Shown here: piece after piece, positions 35,126 through 47,433 of the stretch
Position numbering within the stretch: the first letter of the stretch is position 1
Layout of the letters: each line of letters begins with the position of its first letter
NCBI RefSeq assembly: GCF_017795745.1
Contig: NZ_CP059067.1
Location: 5,022,001-5,086,000, forward strand
Direction of reading: 5' to 3'
From: Rhizobacter sp. AJA081-3
GTDB lineage: Bacteria > Pseudomonadota > Gammaproteobacteria > Burkholderiales > Burkholderiaceae_C
Length of the DNA: 64,000 nt
Position numbers and translations under genes: made by a program
The notes under the pieces: generated by a model
What the model was told of the DNA's origin: nothing
Database searches by the model: none
What the model saw: only the letters and a program-made list of their open reading frames with translations

Positions 35126-36055
35126 ATGAACCATACGAAAACCGCCCTCGGCCTTGCCGCCCTGGCCCTCATGCTTTCCGCCTGCGGGGGCGGCGAAGCC
35201 GACTCCGCATCGACCACCCAGGCCTCGGCACGTCGTGCACAGGTGCTCAAGGGCGGTGGTGGTGGCGGCGGTGGCGGGGGTGGCGGCGGAACCGTCAGCC
35301 CCACGACATCGGTTCTGCCCACCACGCCGCCGGCGCCGGACATCCTGGTGCGCGAATCCTTCGGGCCGGGCCCCGACATCCAGCGTCCGGCCAGCGGGAA
35401 AGGCGTGCTGAAACCGACCTATGTGCACACCACCATTGGCGGCTTCTGGGTGGAGTACCCGGGCAGCAAGAACACCTCGTGGATCACGCCGGACGGCGAC
35501 CAGACCTGGAAGTTCTGCGGCATCGGCGGCTACCTCGACCCGTACGAGCTGCCCTCGCCGCTGCAACCCGACGAGAGCACGCAGGGCTGCGTGTCGTCGG
35601 AGTGGTTCGACCTGGTCACGCAGTACCCCACCGCGCTGCTGCCATTCACGCCTCCGGCCACGCCCTATGCGGTGTCCATGGAGGGCTGGCCTTCGGTGGT
35701 GCCGGGGGCCTACGTCGCCATCGGCCTCACCGGCTCGAGCGCGACCCTGAGCAACTTCACCAGCGTCGGCCAGGTCTGGCTGGGCCTGCGTACGCAGGAA
35801 GCGATGGTCAGCGGCGCGCTGGTCTACGAACTGCGCACCAACGGCATGAACGGGGCCCTGCTGGCCAGCGGCGTGATCGACGACATGACCTGGAACCAGA
35901 TGCTGCTGCGCTACGACCCGCGCGCCAAGGTGCTGAGCGCCAGCCTGAATGGCGTGTCGCTGGGCGAGTTCCCGCTGGACATGCCCGCGCCGCGCTACGC
36001 AGGCTTCGAGGGTGTGGGCATCCTCGACAACTTCGTCATCCGCCACGCGCCCTGA
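35126..36055 (+). CDS. Hypothetical lipoprotein with poly-glycine linker
   Basis: A 309-residue protein. The ATG at 35126 begins a lipoprotein signal (MNHTKTALGLAALALMLSAC) with lipobox LSAC followed by GGG. After a short Ser/Thr region comes a run of thirteen glycines (about 44-56), then a beta-rich domain of about 240 residues with two cysteines that could pair (FCGIGGYLDPY and STQGCVSS). The phrases VYELRTNGMNGALLASG, YDPRAKVLSASLNGVSLGEF and AGFEGVGILDNFVI suggest a concanavalin-like or laminin-G-like jelly roll, but I cannot assign it. The lipobox-linker-beta design resembles the FN3 lipoprotein at 708-2882, and both have sigma-54-like elements upstream. Confidence 0.8.
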   Translation: MNHTKTALGLAALALMLSACGGGEADSASTTQASARRAQVLKGGGGGGGGGGGGGTVSPTTSVLPTTPPAPDILVRESFGPGPDIQRPASGKGVLKPTYVHTTIGGFWVEYPGSKNTSWITPDGDQTWKFCGIGGYLDPYELPSPLQPDESTQGCVSSEWFDLVTQYPTALLPFTPPATPYAVSMEGWPSVVPGAYVAIGLTGSSATLSNFTSVGQVWLGLRTQEAMVSGALVYELRTNGMNGALLASGVIDDMTWNQMLLRYDPRAKVLSASLNGVSLGEFPLDMPAPRYAGFEGVGILDNFVIRHAP

Positions 36056-36067
36056 GGCCGAGCACGC

Positions 36068-36670
36068 TCAGCTGTCGAGGAACGGCTTGACGACGCCGAG
36101 CAGCCGCTCGACGTAGGCGTCCTTCTCGCCCACCGGCGCCACGTAGTGCAGCGCCTGCGTGGTGGCCTCCAGGCCGGCGCGCTTAGCCATCATCCAGGCG
36201 GCGAGGTATTGCGCGGAGAGGCAGCCGCCGGCGGTGGCGATCGGCCCGCGTGCATGGAAGGGCGCGTCGATGACGCGCACGCCGGCCTCCACCACCCAGG
36301 GCTTGGTGGTCAGGTCGGTGCAGGCCGGCAAGTCGGCGATCAGCCCCAGGCGCGCCAGCAGCAGCGTGCCTGAACACTGCGCGCCGATGAGCTGGCGCAG
36401 CGGGTCCAGTCGAAGGCGGTCGAGCAGCTTGCTGTTCTCGGCGATGGCGCGCGTGTAGATGCCGCTGCCGAAGATCACCGCATCGGCCTCGTTGGCGAAC
36501 TCCAGCGAACGCTGCGCCTGCACGGTGACGCCGTTCATCGAGGTGACGTGCGAGGTCGGGCTCGCGATCTCGGCCTTCCAGCCCTGCGCGCCCAGCCGGT
36601 TGAGCATCCCGAGGGCGATGAAGGAATCGAGCTCGTTGAAGCCGTCGAAGGTCAGGATGGCGATGCGCAC
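36068..36670 (-). CDS. DJ-1/PfpI family protein
   Basis: A 200-residue protein of the class I glutamine amidotransferase-like superfamily. The conserved nucleophile is C99 in the elbow [12 protein letters not shown], with the acidic partner near FNELDSF (Glu13). The group is close to ThiJ/PfpI and DJ-1-like proteins, variously glyoxalase, chaperone or hydratase. It begins 12 bases after the dps stop, so it is probably the last gene of the katG-dps block; a role in repairing or detoxifying oxidation products fits (inference). Confidence 0.88.
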   Translation of the reverse strand: MRIAILTFDGFNELDSFIALGMLNRLGAQGWKAEIASPTSHVTSMNGVTVQAQRSLEFANEADAVIFGSGIYTRAIAENSKLLDRLRLDPLRQLIGAQCSGTLLLARLGLIADLPACTDLTTKPWVVEAGVRVIDAPFHARGPIATAGGCLSAQYLAAWMMAKRAGLEATTQALHYVAPVGEKDAYVERLLGVVKPFLDS

Positions 36671-36682
36671 GGTGCCGCCCGC

Positions 36683-37198
36683 TCAGTCTTCGAGCAGGGA
36701 GCGCAGCATCCAGGCCGTCTGCTCGTGCACCGTCAGGCGCTGCGTGAGCAGGTCGGCCGTGGGCTCGTCGCCGGCGGCATCGGCCAGCGGGAAGATGCTG
36801 CGCGCCGTGCGCGCCACCGCCTCGTGGCCGTCGACGAGGATCTTCACCATCTCCATCGCCTTGGGCGGCTTGGCCGGCGCGTCCTTGATGGAAGCCAGGG
36901 CGCCGAATTGCGCGTAGGAGCCCGGTGCCGGCGAACCCAGCGAGCGGATGCGCTCGGCGATCGGGTCGACGGCCGTCCACAGCTCGGTGTACTGGGCCAT
37001 GAACATCGCGTGCAGCGTGTTGAACATCGGCCCGGTGACGTTCCAGTGGAAGTTGTGCGTCGTCAGGTACAGCGTGTAGGTGTCGGCCAGCAGGCGCGAG
37101 AGTCCGCCGGCGATGGCCATGCGGTCCTTCTCGCTGATGCCGATGTTGATGGCGGGCCCGGACGGGGCCTTGACCTTCTTGCTGCTGTTCTTGGCCAT
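36683..37198 (-). CDS. dps: Dps ferritin-like DNA-protecting protein
   Basis: A 171-residue Dps. The intersubunit ferroxidase ligands are present at the E. coli numbering: H51 (HNFHWNVTG), H63, D78 and E82 ([11 protein letters not shown]). The lysine-rich N-terminus ([10 protein letters not shown]) is of the DNA-binding type. A CGGAG ribosome site precedes the ATG. It stores iron with hydrogen peroxide as oxidant and shields DNA. It lies 98 bases after katG on the same strand, in a locus that also holds oxyR. Confidence 0.95.
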   Translation of the reverse strand: MAKNSSKKVKAPSGPAINIGISEKDRMAIAGGLSRLLADTYTLYLTTHNFHWNVTGPMFNTLHAMFMAQYTELWTAVDPIAERIRSLGSPAPGSYAQFGALASIKDAPAKPPKAMEMVKILVDGHEAVARTARSIFPLADAAGDEPTADLLTQRLTVHEQTAWMLRSLLED

Positions 37199-37296
37199 GC
37201 GAACTCCGGAAGACTGGGTACGACCCCCGACACTGTAGCGAAGTGCCGGGGCCGCGGGTTGAGACAGATTCAGGCGATGCGCCGCGCGATGCGTGC

Positions 37297-39593
<2,297 letters not shown>

Positions 39594-39630
39594 AGCAATT
39601 GACTTTAATGAGGCGATAGCCGAAGACAAT
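39594..39630 (-). promoter_or_regulatory. Candidate OxyR binding site at katG
   Basis: On the minus strand four tetramers sit at exact 7-base spacings: ATTG, CTAT, TTAA, TGCT, compared with the OxyR pattern ATAG-N7-CTAT-N7-ATAG-N7-CTAT. The distal dimer site matches 7 of 8, the proximal half poorly. It abuts the katG -35 element, as at OxyR-activated promoters. Confidence 0.45.
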
Positions 39631-39660
39631 ATGGCCGGGACAGGCGGCCGACGCTCCGGT

Positions 39661-40584
39661 TCAACCGGTCAGCCGCTTCACGCCCGGCAATTCGCAGGCG
39701 TAGATGGCGTTGCGCAATGCCGCGATCGCCTCGTAGCGCGTGAAGGTGCGCCGCCACGCGAGCACCACGCGGCGCGTGGGCACCGGTGCGCTGAACTTCA
39801 CGTAGCGCACGTGCAGCTGCAGCTCCTTGGGCACGCTGAGCTGCGGCACCACGGTGACGCCCATGCCCGAGGCGACCATGTACTTGATCGTCTCCAGCGA
39901 GCTGCCCTCGAAGCTCTTGCGGATGCCCTCGGCGTCGCTGGAAAAACGCGCGTACTCCGGGCAGACCTCGAGCACGTGGTCGCGGAAGCAGTGGCCGGTA
40001 CCGAGCAGCAGCATGGTCTCGTTCTTCAGCTCCTCGGCGGTGATGCTCTTGCGCTTGGCCAGCGGGTGGTTCTTCGGCACCGCGGCCATGAAGGGCTCGT
40101 CGTACAGCGGCGCCACCGCCAGGCCGGTGTCGGGGAATGGCTCGGCCATGATCGCCGCGTCGAGGTCGCCGGTGCGCAGCATCTCGAGCAGCTTGGCGGT
40201 GAAGTTCTCCTGGATGATCAGCGGCATCTGCGGCACGCGCTCGATGGCCTGCTTGACCAGGTCGGGCAGCAGGTAGGGCCCGATCGTGTAGATGATGCCC
40301 AGGCGCAGCGGGCCCGAGATCGGGTCCTTGCCGCGCTTGGCGATCTCCTTGATCGAGGCCGCCTGCTCGATCACCGACTGCGCCTGGCGCACGATCTCGT
40401 CGCCCAGCGGCGTGACGCTGACCTCGCTGGCGCCGCGCTCGAAGATCTTCACGTCGAGCTCTTCCTCGAGCTTCTTGATCGCCACGCTGAGCGTGGGCTG
40501 CGACACGAAGCAGGCCTCGGCGGCACGCCCGAAGTGCTTCTCGCGGGCGACCGCCACGATGTAGCGGAGTTCGGTGAGGGTCAT
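39661..40584 (-). CDS. oxyR: LysR-family peroxide sensor OxyR
   Basis: A 307-residue LysR-type regulator. N-terminal helix-turn-helix (HFGRAAEACFVSQPTLSVAI). The redox cysteines are C199 and C208 (GTGHCFRDHVLEVC), at exactly the E. coli OxyR numbers. Peroxide forms the C199-C208 disulfide and activates the protein. katG, dps and a PfpI-like gene lie immediately downstream on the same strand, and recG is nearby as in other Burkholderiales. Confidence 0.96.
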   Translation of the reverse strand: MTLTELRYIVAVAREKHFGRAAEACFVSQPTLSVAIKKLEEELDVKIFERGASEVSVTPLGDEIVRQAQSVIEQAASIKEIAKRGKDPISGPLRLGIIYTIGPYLLPDLVKQAIERVPQMPLIIQENFTAKLLEMLRTGDLDAAIMAEPFPDTGLAVAPLYDEPFMAAVPKNHPLAKRKSITAEELKNETMLLLGTGHCFRDHVLEVCPEYARFSSDAEGIRKSFEGSSLETIKYMVASGMGVTVVPQLSVPKELQLHVRYVKFSAPVPTRRVVLAWRRTFTRYEAIAALRNAIYACELPGVKRLTG

Positions 40585-40725
40585 GGCGGCAAGTATCGCA
40601 GCGCCGCGCATCGCCCGCCGCGACGCGTGGCATCGCGCTTCGATACCGGCGCGCTTGCGCCTTGCGGGCGCCGCGTGGCCCGCGGATTCTTCGCTGGCGG
40701 CATGTGCCGCGTCACCCGAGAACGC

Positions 40726-41289
40726 ATGAACACCCACTCGCCCCGGACTGCCTCACGCCTTGCCCTGCTCGCGGCCTGCGCCGCCGCCCTCGCCGGGCTC
40801 AGTGCCTGCTATGTCGTGCCCATCGATCCGCGTACCGGGCAAGCCTATCCGCCGCACGGGTTGCATGCGGCGCGCGAACCGGCCAGCGTCACCGTCGTCA
40901 CGCCGCCCGCGCCCAGTGCGCCGCCGCAGCCCGGCCTGCTCAGCGTGCGCCTGTACCCGCTCAATCCGCAGGCCAACCAGGGCGGCATGCTCACCGCCAT
41001 CGTCGTCGACAGTCACACCGGCCGCGGCAGCTTCACGCTGGCCTACCTGGGCGACACACTGCAGGGAGAGGCGACTCGCGTGGACGCGAACTACGCCGCC
41101 TTCGGCCGCCTGCACAACGAGGTGCTGGGCAGCGCGGCACGCAACTTCAGCGGCCGCCGCGGCATCGCCAATGCCTTCGGCAGCAAGGGCGTGAACGTGC
41201 AGTGCGAGTACCTGATCAGCGGGCCGACGCTGGGCACTGGCGTGTGCCTGTTCTCCGACGGGGCGAAGTACCAGATGCACTTCGGATGA
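40726..41289 (+). CDS. Hypothetical lipoprotein
   Basis: A 187-residue protein with a lipoprotein signal (lipobox LSAC at about 25-28: AALAGLSACYVVP). A proline-rich spacer (VTPPAPSAPPQPG) precedes a domain of about 130 residues with LSVRLYPLNPQANQGGMLTAIV, GEATRVDANYAAFGRL and ANAFGSKGVNVQCEYL; two cysteines near the end may pair. Similar small lipoproteins occur in Burkholderiales, but no function is known to me. It converges on recG with 10 bases between the stops. Confidence 0.8.
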   Translation: MNTHSPRTASRLALLAACAAALAGLSACYVVPIDPRTGQAYPPHGLHAAREPASVTVVTPPAPSAPPQPGLLSVRLYPLNPQANQGGMLTAIVVDSHTGRGSFTLAYLGDTLQGEATRVDANYAAFGRLHNEVLGSAARNFSGRRGIANAFGSKGVNVQCEYLISGPTLGTGVCLFSDGAKYQMHFG

Positions 41290-41299
41290 ACCGAGCGCC

Positions 41300-43369
41300 T
41301 CAGGCCTTCAGGTAGTCGGTCTTCGAACCCAGCCAGCGCATCACGTGGCGCTCGGCGGCCTGCGGATGCTTCGCCAGCAGCGCCGTGGCGCTCTGGCGGG
41401 CCAGATGCACCAGCGGTTCGTCGAGCGCCAGGTCCGCAAAGCGCAGCAGCGGCGCGCCGGATTGCCGCGCGCCGAAGAACTCGCCCGGCCCGCGGATGTC
41501 GAGGTCGCGCCGGGCGATCTCGAAGCCGTCGTTCGTCTCCATCATCGCCTTCAGGCGCGACTTCGCCGTCTCCGACAGCGGCGAGCTGTACAGCAGCACG
41601 CACACGCTGGCCACCGCGCCGCGGCCGACGCGCCCGCGCAGCTGGTGCAGCTGGCTGAGGCCGAAACGTTCGGCATGCTCGATGACCATCAGCGAGGCAT
41701 TGGGCACGTCCACGCCGACCTCGATCACCGTGGTCGAGACCAGCACGCCCATCTGCCCCGAGGTGAAGAGCGACATCACCGCCGCCTTCTCCGCCGCCGG
41801 CATGCGGCCGTGCAGCAGGCCGATCATCTGGCCCGGTAGTGCCTCGCACAGCTGCTGGTGCGTGGCGGTGGCGTTCTGCAGGTCCAGCGTTTCCGATTCC
41901 TCGATCAGCGGGCAGACCCAGTAGACCTGCCGGCCCAGCGCCACCTCGCCGCGGATGCGCGCGACCACCGCGTCGCGCTTGTCGTCGGCGAACAGCTTGG
42001 TGACGACCGGCGTGCGGCCCGGCGGCAGCTCGTCGATGGTGCTGATGTCGAGGTCGGCGAACAGCGTCATTGCCAGCGTGCGCGGGATCGGCGTGGCCGA
42101 CATCATCAGCGTGTGCGGCTCCAGCGGGCCTTCGGCCAACTTGCTTCTGAGTGCGAGGCGCTGCTGCACGCCGAAGCGGTGCTGCTCGTCGATGATCGCC
42201 AGCCCCAGGCGCGCGAACTCCACCTGGTCCTGGATCACCGCGTGCGTGCCCACCACCAGTGCCGCCTCGCCCGAGGCCACCTGCGCGAGCATCTCGCGGC
42301 GACCCTTGCCCTTGCGGCTGCCGGTCAGCCAGGCCACCGTGATGCCCAGCGGCGCGAGCCAGCCGACCAGCTTGCGCAGGTGCTGCTCGGCGAGGATCTC
42401 GGTGGGCGCCATCAGCGCGCACTGCCAGCCCTGCTGGATGGCCACTGCCGCGGCGAGTGCGGCCACCACGGTCTTGCCCGAGCCGACGTCGCCTTGCAGC
42501 AGCCTGTGCATCGGCGTTTCACGGGCGAGGTCACGCGCGATCTCCTCGACGACGCGGCGCTGCGCCTCGGTCAGGGAAAAGGGCAAGGCGGCGAGCAGCT
42601 TCTCCTGCAGGCCGCCGGGCTGCAGCGCGAAGGCGGGGGCGCGCTGCCGCTCGCGCTCCTGCTTGGCCTTGAGCTGCGAGAGCTGCTGCGCGAGCAGCTC
42701 CTCGAACTTCAGGCGCTGCCAGGCCGGGTGGCTGTGGTCCTCCAGCGTCTCGACGCTGACGTCGGGCGCCGGGTGGTGCAGGAAATCCAGCGCCTCGCGC
42801 AGGCTCATCATGCCGGCCGGCACGCTGCCCGGCGGCAGCTGTTCGGACAAGTCCGCGCGCGACAGCCCCGAGGCGACGACCTTGCGCAGGTAGGCCTGCG
42901 GCAGCTGCGCGGTGGTCGGGTAGACCGGCGTGAGCGCGCGGGCCAGCGGCGTCGCCTCGTCCACCGCCTTGAAGGCCGGATGCACCATCTCCAACCCGAA
43001 GAAGCCGCCGCGCGCCTCGCCGCGCACGCGCACCCGCGCGCCTTCGGCCAGCGCCTTCTGGTGCGAGGGATAGAAGTTCAGGAAGCGCAGCACCAGGTCG
43101 TCGCTGCTCTCGCCCGAGGCGTCGTGGATCTTCACCACCAGCTGGCGCCGCGGGCGGAACTGCACGCGGCTGTCGGTCACCACGCCCTCGACCTGCGCCA
43201 CGTCGCCGTCGCGAAGCGAGGCGATGGACACGAGCTTCGTCTCGTCCTCGTAGCGCAGCGGCAGGTGCAGCGCGAGGTCGATATCGCGCACCAAGCCGAG
43301 CTTCTCGAGCGCGCGTTGCGGCGCGCTCTTGGGCTTGTTCTCCATCGATGGGGACGCGGCCTCGACCAT
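41300..43369 (-). CDS. recG: ATP-dependent DNA helicase RecG
   Basis: A 689-residue helicase from the ATG at 43369, matching E. coli RecG (693); ATG 43345 would give 681. The wedge/OB domain is at about 60-150 ([18 protein letters not shown]). Helicase motifs: Walker A GDVGSGKT, motif [10 protein letters not shown] (DEQH), motif [13 protein letters not shown], and motif [11 protein letters not shown]. It reverses stalled replication forks and branch-migrates Holliday junctions. Neighbour oxyR and queA are common for the order. Confidence 0.96.
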   Translation of the reverse strand: MVEAASPSMENKPKSAPQRALEKLGLVRDIDLALHLPLRYEDETKLVSIASLRDGDVAQVEGVVTDSRVQFRPRRQLVVKIHDASGESSDDLVLRFLNFYPSHQKALAEGARVRVRGEARGGFFGLEMVHPAFKAVDEATPLARALTPVYPTTAQLPQAYLRKVVASGLSRADLSEQLPPGSVPAGMMSLREALDFLHHPAPDVSVETLEDHSHPAWQRLKFEELLAQQLSQLKAKQERERQRAPAFALQPGGLQEKLLAALPFSLTEAQRRVVEEIARDLARETPMHRLLQGDVGSGKTVVAALAAAVAIQQGWQCALMAPTEILAEQHLRKLVGWLAPLGITVAWLTGSRKGKGRREMLAQVASGEAALVVGTHAVIQDQVEFARLGLAIIDEQHRFGVQQRLALRSKLAEGPLEPHTLMMSATPIPRTLAMTLFADLDISTIDELPPGRTPVVTKLFADDKRDAVVARIRGEVALGRQVYWVCPLIEESETLDLQNATATHQQLCEALPGQMIGLLHGRMPAAEKAAVMSLFTSGQMGVLVSTTVIEVGVDVPNASLMVIEHAERFGLSQLHQLRGRVGRGAVASVCVLLYSSPLSETAKSRLKAMMETNDGFEIARRDLDIRGPGEFFGARQSGAPLLRFADLALDEPLVHLARQSATALLAKHPQAAERHVMRWLGSKTDYLKA

Positions 43370-43544
43370 GGGCGGATTCTCGCCGCTGCGACGGGCGCTG
43401 CCGGCAGCGTGACATCTGCCCGCGGGCCGTCGCGCCGGCAGAGCGCCCGGCCCCACAAGTACGCAACTGCATGTCACGGGCCCTTGCGCACGCGATGGGC
43501 TGGCATAGCATCGCGCCCTGTCATCTTCAACCGCGTCCCTCTTC

Positions 43545-43673
43545 ATGCACTTCGTCGCCCGCGTGGCCCTCGTTCTCGTCATCGTCGCCGTGGTCAGCGC
43601 GCTGGTGGCCCTGGCCTGGGATCGTTCGGAGCGCGCGGCGACACAGCCCGCGGTGCGCGTCGGGCCGAACTGA
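43545..43673 (+). CDS. Possible 42-residue single-pass membrane protein
   Basis: A short frame from ATG 43545 encodes [19 protein letters not shown], then LVALAWDRS and a polar tail ending VGPN. One strongly hydrophobic helix (about residues 4-25) is followed by charged residues. It sits in the 372-base gap between recG and queA. A promoter-like pair, TTGCGC and TAGCAT with a 16-base spacer, lies upstream (about 43484-43511). No ribosome site is seen. It may be a real small protein or a chance frame. Confidence 0.35.
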   Translation: MHFVARVALVLVIVAVVSALVALAWDRSERAATQPAVRVGPN

Positions 43674-43741
43674 GCCGCGGAACCGGGCGCGTCCCGGCAT
43701 GGCACCATCGCGGCCTCTCAGCACAGGCCGGTACAGCCTCC

Positions 43742-44818
43742 ATGCCCTCTTCCAAGTCCTCCTGGACGCTCGGCGACTTCGACTTCGAACTCCCGCCCGA
43801 GCTGATCGCCCAGCACCCCGCCCCTGAACGCAGCGCCTCGCGGCTGCTCGATGCCACCGGTGCCTCGCCGGTGGACCGCGTGTTCCGTGAACTGCCCGGC
43901 CTGCTCAACCCCGGCGACCTGCTGGTCTTCAACGACACCCGCGTGATCAAGGCACGGTTGCTCGGCGCCAAGGCCAGCGGCGGCGCGGTCGAGGCGCTGG
44001 TCGAGCGCGTGCTGCCTGGCAACGAGGTGCTGGCGCACCTGCGCGCGAGCAAGTCGCCCAAGCCGGGCAGCGCGGTGCGATTCGCCAGCGGCGATGCGGC
44101 CTCGTCGTTCGAGGCCGAGGTGCTCGGCCGCGGCGGCGCCGACAGCTCGCTGTTCCACCTGCGCTTTCCCGGCGAACCGCTGGCGCTGCTGGAACGCCAC
44201 GGCCACGTGCCGCTGCCGCCCTACATCACCCATGCCGACAGCGCCGAGGACGAGCGCCGCTACCAGACCGTGTTCGCGAAGCACCCCGGCGCGGTGGCGG
44301 CACCCACGGCAGCGCTGCACTTCGACGAGGCCGTGCTGGCCGCGCTGCGCGAGCGCGGCATCGCCAGCGCCAGCGTGACGCTGCACGTGGGCGCCGGCAC
44401 CTTCCAGCCGGTGCGCACCGAGAATCTCGCCGAGCACCGCATGCACAGCGAATGGTTCGAGGTCGCTCAGGCCACCGTCGACGCGGTCGAACGCACCCAC
44501 GCCGCAGGCCGGCGCGTGGTGGCCGTGGGCACGACCACACTGCGAGCGCTGGAGTCGGCCGCGCTGCCCGGCGCGCTGAAGGCCGGTGCGCGCGACACCG
44601 ACATCTTCATCACGCCGGGCTTCGAGTTCCGCGTCGTCGACCGGCTGGTGACCAACTTCCACCTGCCACGCAGCACCTTGATGATGCTGGTCAGCGCCTT
44701 TGCCGGGCATGACAAGGTGATGGCGCTGTACCGCCACGCCATCCAGGAGCGTTATCGCTTCTTCAGCTACGGCGACGCGATGCTGCTCGATCGCGGCGCA
44801 GCCTGTGCTCCGCCTTGA
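43742..44818 (+). CDS. queA: S-adenosylmethionine:tRNA ribosyltransferase-isomerase
   Basis: A 358-residue enzyme of queuosine synthesis that transfers and isomerises ribose from SAM to preQ1 in tRNA. Family blocks are [25 protein letters not shown] (parts), [25 protein letters not shown] and [19 protein letters not shown]. Length matches QueA. Its usual neighbour tgt is 5.5 kb further on, separated by the cytochrome c and TonB/YfiR/kinase genes. Confidence 0.96.
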   Translation: MPSSKSSWTLGDFDFELPPELIAQHPAPERSASRLLDATGASPVDRVFRELPGLLNPGDLLVFNDTRVIKARLLGAKASGGAVEALVERVLPGNEVLAHLRASKSPKPGSAVRFASGDAASSFEAEVLGRGGADSSLFHLRFPGEPLALLERHGHVPLPPYITHADSAEDERRYQTVFAKHPGAVAAPTAALHFDEAVLAALRERGIASASVTLHVGAGTFQPVRTENLAEHRMHSEWFEVAQATVDAVERTHAAGRRVVAVGTTTLRALESAALPGALKAGARDTDIFITPGFEFRVVDRLVTNFHLPRSTLMMLVSAFAGHDKVMALYRHAIQERYRFFSYGDAMLLDRGAACAPP

Positions 44819-44878
44819 CACAGGGCGTGGCGCGCTCGCGCCGGCGCATGCTCCACTCTGGCAATACACCCGGCTCAG

Positions 44879-44919
44879 TTGACTGCCGTCAAACTTGACC
44901 AGGCCGGCCTTCCTAGGAT
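44879..44919 (+). promoter_or_regulatory. FNR/CRP-type box and -10 of the cytochrome c gene
   Basis: TTGAC-TGCC-GTCAA (44879-44892) is a perfect dyad of the FNR/Dnr/FixK type. A -10-like TAGGAT is at 44914-44919. With a start near 44926-44927 the box is centred at about -41.5, the class II activator position. Confidence 0.5.
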
Positions 44920-44956
44920 GGATCGCAGACAACCGATCCCATCCAGGAGAACCACG

Positions 44957-45340
44957 ATGCTCAACAAGAGCTTGTTCACGCTCGCGCTCGTCGCCGCACC
45001 CGCACTCGCCGCGGCCGCGGGCCACGACGAGGCCATGACGCAACTGGCGCGCAATGCCGGCTGCCTGACCTGCCACCAGGTCGAGCCCGGCGGCAAGGGC
45101 CCCGACGGCCTGCCGCCGATCGGCCCGGCCTGGCGCGACGTCGCTGCCAAGTACCAGGGCCAGAAGGGCGCCGCCGCCGCGCTGACCGTCACCGTGATGA
45201 AGGGTTCCAACCCCTACGAGAGCCACTGGAAGGGCAAGGTCAGCGGCCTGGCGATGCCGCCGAACGCCGTGGCGATCAAGGAGGCCGATGCGAAGAAGCT
45301 GGTCGGCTGGATCCTCGCGCTGGAGGTGCCCCGGAAGTAG
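44957..45340 (+). CDS. Periplasmic class I cytochrome c
   Basis: A 127-residue monohaem cytochrome. Signal peptide ends near AALAAAAG. Haem attachment C36-L-T-C39-H40, with axial Met probably M100 (SGLAMPPN). The short size and QLARNAGCLTCH / GWILALE frame are of the c551/c8 type electron carriers. An AGGAG site precedes the ATG. The FNR-type box upstream suggests expression under low oxygen or nitric oxide (inference). Confidence 0.92.
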   Translation: MLNKSLFTLALVAAPALAAAAGHDEAMTQLARNAGCLTCHQVEPGGKGPDGLPPIGPAWRDVAAKYQGQKGAAAALTVTVMKGSNPYESHWKGKVSGLAMPPNAVAIKEADAKKLVGWILALEVPRK

Positions 45341-45400
45341 CCGTCGCGGGACCGGCTTTTCGGGCGATCGCCACGGGCGTTGCCCGGTACTCTGGGCGGT

Positions 45401-47431
45401 ATGTTCCGTATTCCGCCCCCCGAGCGCCCGCGCCCGACGGCCCCGCTCGTGCAGGGGCTGATGGTCGCGGCATTTGCCCTGCTCCTGTCGTCGCCGACTC
45501 GGGCCAACGACGCCAGCGCGGCGGCCGACGATCTGGCCGAGGTGCTGGCGCAGCCGGTGATCGGCGGATCGAGGCTGGCCGTGGCCTCCAAGTACGAGCA
45601 GGATGCCGCCGAGGCGCCGAGCATCGTCTATGTGCGCACCGGCGGCGAGATCCGTGCCCAGGGTTACCGCACGCTGGCCGAGGTGCTCGAGAGCCTGCCC
45701 GGCGTGCACCTGCGACAGGACCGCTCCTACACCTACGTCGGCGTGCGCGGCATCGAACGGCCCGGCGACTATTCGTCGCGCCTGCTGCTGCTGATCGACG
45801 GCATCCGGGCCAACGAGGCCATCTACGACTCGGCGACGGCCGGGCGCGAGTTCCCGCTCGACGTCGGGCTGATCGACCGCGTGGAGTTCATCCCCGGTCC
45901 CGGCTCGGCGCTGTATGGCTCCAACGCCGTGCTCGGCGTGGTGAACATCGTCACGCGCACCGCGTCGCAGCTGCCCGGGGCGGCGGCCACGCTGGAACTC
46001 GCGTCGGCGGCGCGCCGCAAGTTCACCGCCACCTGGGGCGGCGACCTCGGGGCGGCGCGGCTGCTGATCGGGCTGGCCAGCGAACGCAGCCGCGGCCTCG
46101 GCAGCCTGTACTTCCCGGCCTACGACAACCCCGAGAACAACAACGGCGTTGCGGTCGGACGCGACGCCGAGCGCAACGACAAGCTGTTCGCGAAGGCGCG
46201 ATGGGGTGAACTGAGCCTCACGGCTGCGCTGTCCGAGCGGCTCAAGGCCGACCCGACAGGCGCCTACGGAGTCCTGTTCAATACGCGCAGCGATTCACTG
46301 GACCGCTATGCGCTGGCCGACCTGGCCTACGGGCACCGCTGGGGCGACGCGCAGGAGATCTTTGCGCGCGTGGGCGTGGCCGGCTATGGCTACCGCGGCT
46401 TCGGCATCTACGGCACGACACAGGCGCCTGTGCCGGCACAGACGCAGTCGGATTCGCGCTGGCTCTCTGGCGAGCTTCGCTACGTGTGGAGCGGCTGGCC
46501 AGGGCACCGCATCCTGCTCGGCACCGAATTCCAGGACAACTGGCACCAGCGCCTGTATTCGGCCGACCTCGCGCCGCCGCTGCAGGTCTACACCGACATC
46601 ACGACGCATTCCTCGCGCCACTCGCTGTTCATCAACGACGAGTGGCAGATCACGGCGCCGCTGCGCCTGAACCTGGGCTTGCGCGGCGACCGCCAGCTCG
46701 ACGGACAGTTCACGGCCACGCCGCGCGTGGCCGTGCTGTGGGCGGCCGCGCCGCAGTGGAACTTCAAGCTGCAGCGCGGCAGTGCGTTCCGCGAACCCAA
46801 CATCTCCGAGACCAGCTACCAGGACAGCGGCCAGGCCACCAATCCGGCGCTCAAGGTCGAGTCGGTCCGTTCGACCGAGCTCACCGCGCTGTGGCGGCCG
46901 ACGAACCGCTTCGAAGCCAGCGCCACCTGGTACCACCTCGACCTGAGCGACTCGATCAACTTCATCGACCTGCCTGACGGGCAGCAGATCTACGCCAACA
47001 CGGGCAACGCGCGGGCGCGCGGGGTGGAGTTCGAGGCCACCCTGCAGTGGAGCAGCGAGCTGCGCCTGCGCGGCAGCTGGTCGCGGCAGAGCACCCGAGA
47101 TCTCGACAGCAGCGCCGTGCTGAGCGACTCGCCGCGTTCTGTGAGCAAGCTGATGGTCACCCTGGCCGGCCCGTGGCAGGGCACGACGCTGGGCCTGAAC
47201 CTGCTGCGTGTCGGCGAGCGACTCACCCTGGCGGGCCAGCGCCTGGATCCCTACCTGCGCCTGAACGCGCAGTTCAGCCTCGCCCCTGCCGGCGAGCGCT
47301 GGTCGGCCAGCCTCGGCCTGTACAACCTGACCGGCGCACGCTACGCCGACCCGGGGGGCCCGGAGCATCTCGAAGACTCGCTCGCGCAGGACGGCCGGCA
47401 GTTCCGCGCCCAGTTCGGCTGGAGCTTCTGA
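45401..47431 (+). CDS. TonB-dependent receptor
   Basis: A 676-residue outer-membrane receptor with a signal peptide ending PTRAND. The plug domain (about 45-165) contains LAEVLESLPGVHLRQDRSYTYVGVRGIERPG (parts), LLLIDGIRANE, and VEFIPGPGSALYGSNAVLGVVNIVT. The beta-barrel follows and ends in the aromatic F-GWSF, recognised by the Bam machinery. The ligand is not evident. It is followed after 2 bases by a YfiR gene and then a hybrid kinase; this trio recurs in Proteobacteria and may act in signalling rather than uptake (inference). Confidence 0.93.
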   Translation: MFRIPPPERPRPTAPLVQGLMVAAFALLLSSPTRANDASAAADDLAEVLAQPVIGGSRLAVASKYEQDAAEAPSIVYVRTGGEIRAQGYRTLAEVLESLPGVHLRQDRSYTYVGVRGIERPGDYSSRLLLLIDGIRANEAIYDSATAGREFPLDVGLIDRVEFIPGPGSALYGSNAVLGVVNIVTRTASQLPGAAATLELASAARRKFTATWGGDLGAARLLIGLASERSRGLGSLYFPAYDNPENNNGVAVGRDAERNDKLFAKARWGELSLTAALSERLKADPTGAYGVLFNTRSDSLDRYALADLAYGHRWGDAQEIFARVGVAGYGYRGFGIYGTTQAPVPAQTQSDSRWLSGELRYVWSGWPGHRILLGTEFQDNWHQRLYSADLAPPLQVYTDITTHSSRHSLFINDEWQITAPLRLNLGLRGDRQLDGQFTATPRVAVLWAAAPQWNFKLQRGSAFREPNISETSYQDSGQATNPALKVESVRSTELTALWRPTNRFEASATWYHLDLSDSINFIDLPDGQQIYANTGNARARGVEFEATLQWSSELRLRGSWSRQSTRDLDSSAVLSDSPRSVSKLMVTLAGPWQGTTLGLNLLRVGERLTLAGQRLDPYLRLNAQFSLAPAGERWSASLGLYNLTGARYADPGGPEHLEDSLAQDGRQFRAQFGWSF

Positions 47432-47433
47432 GC

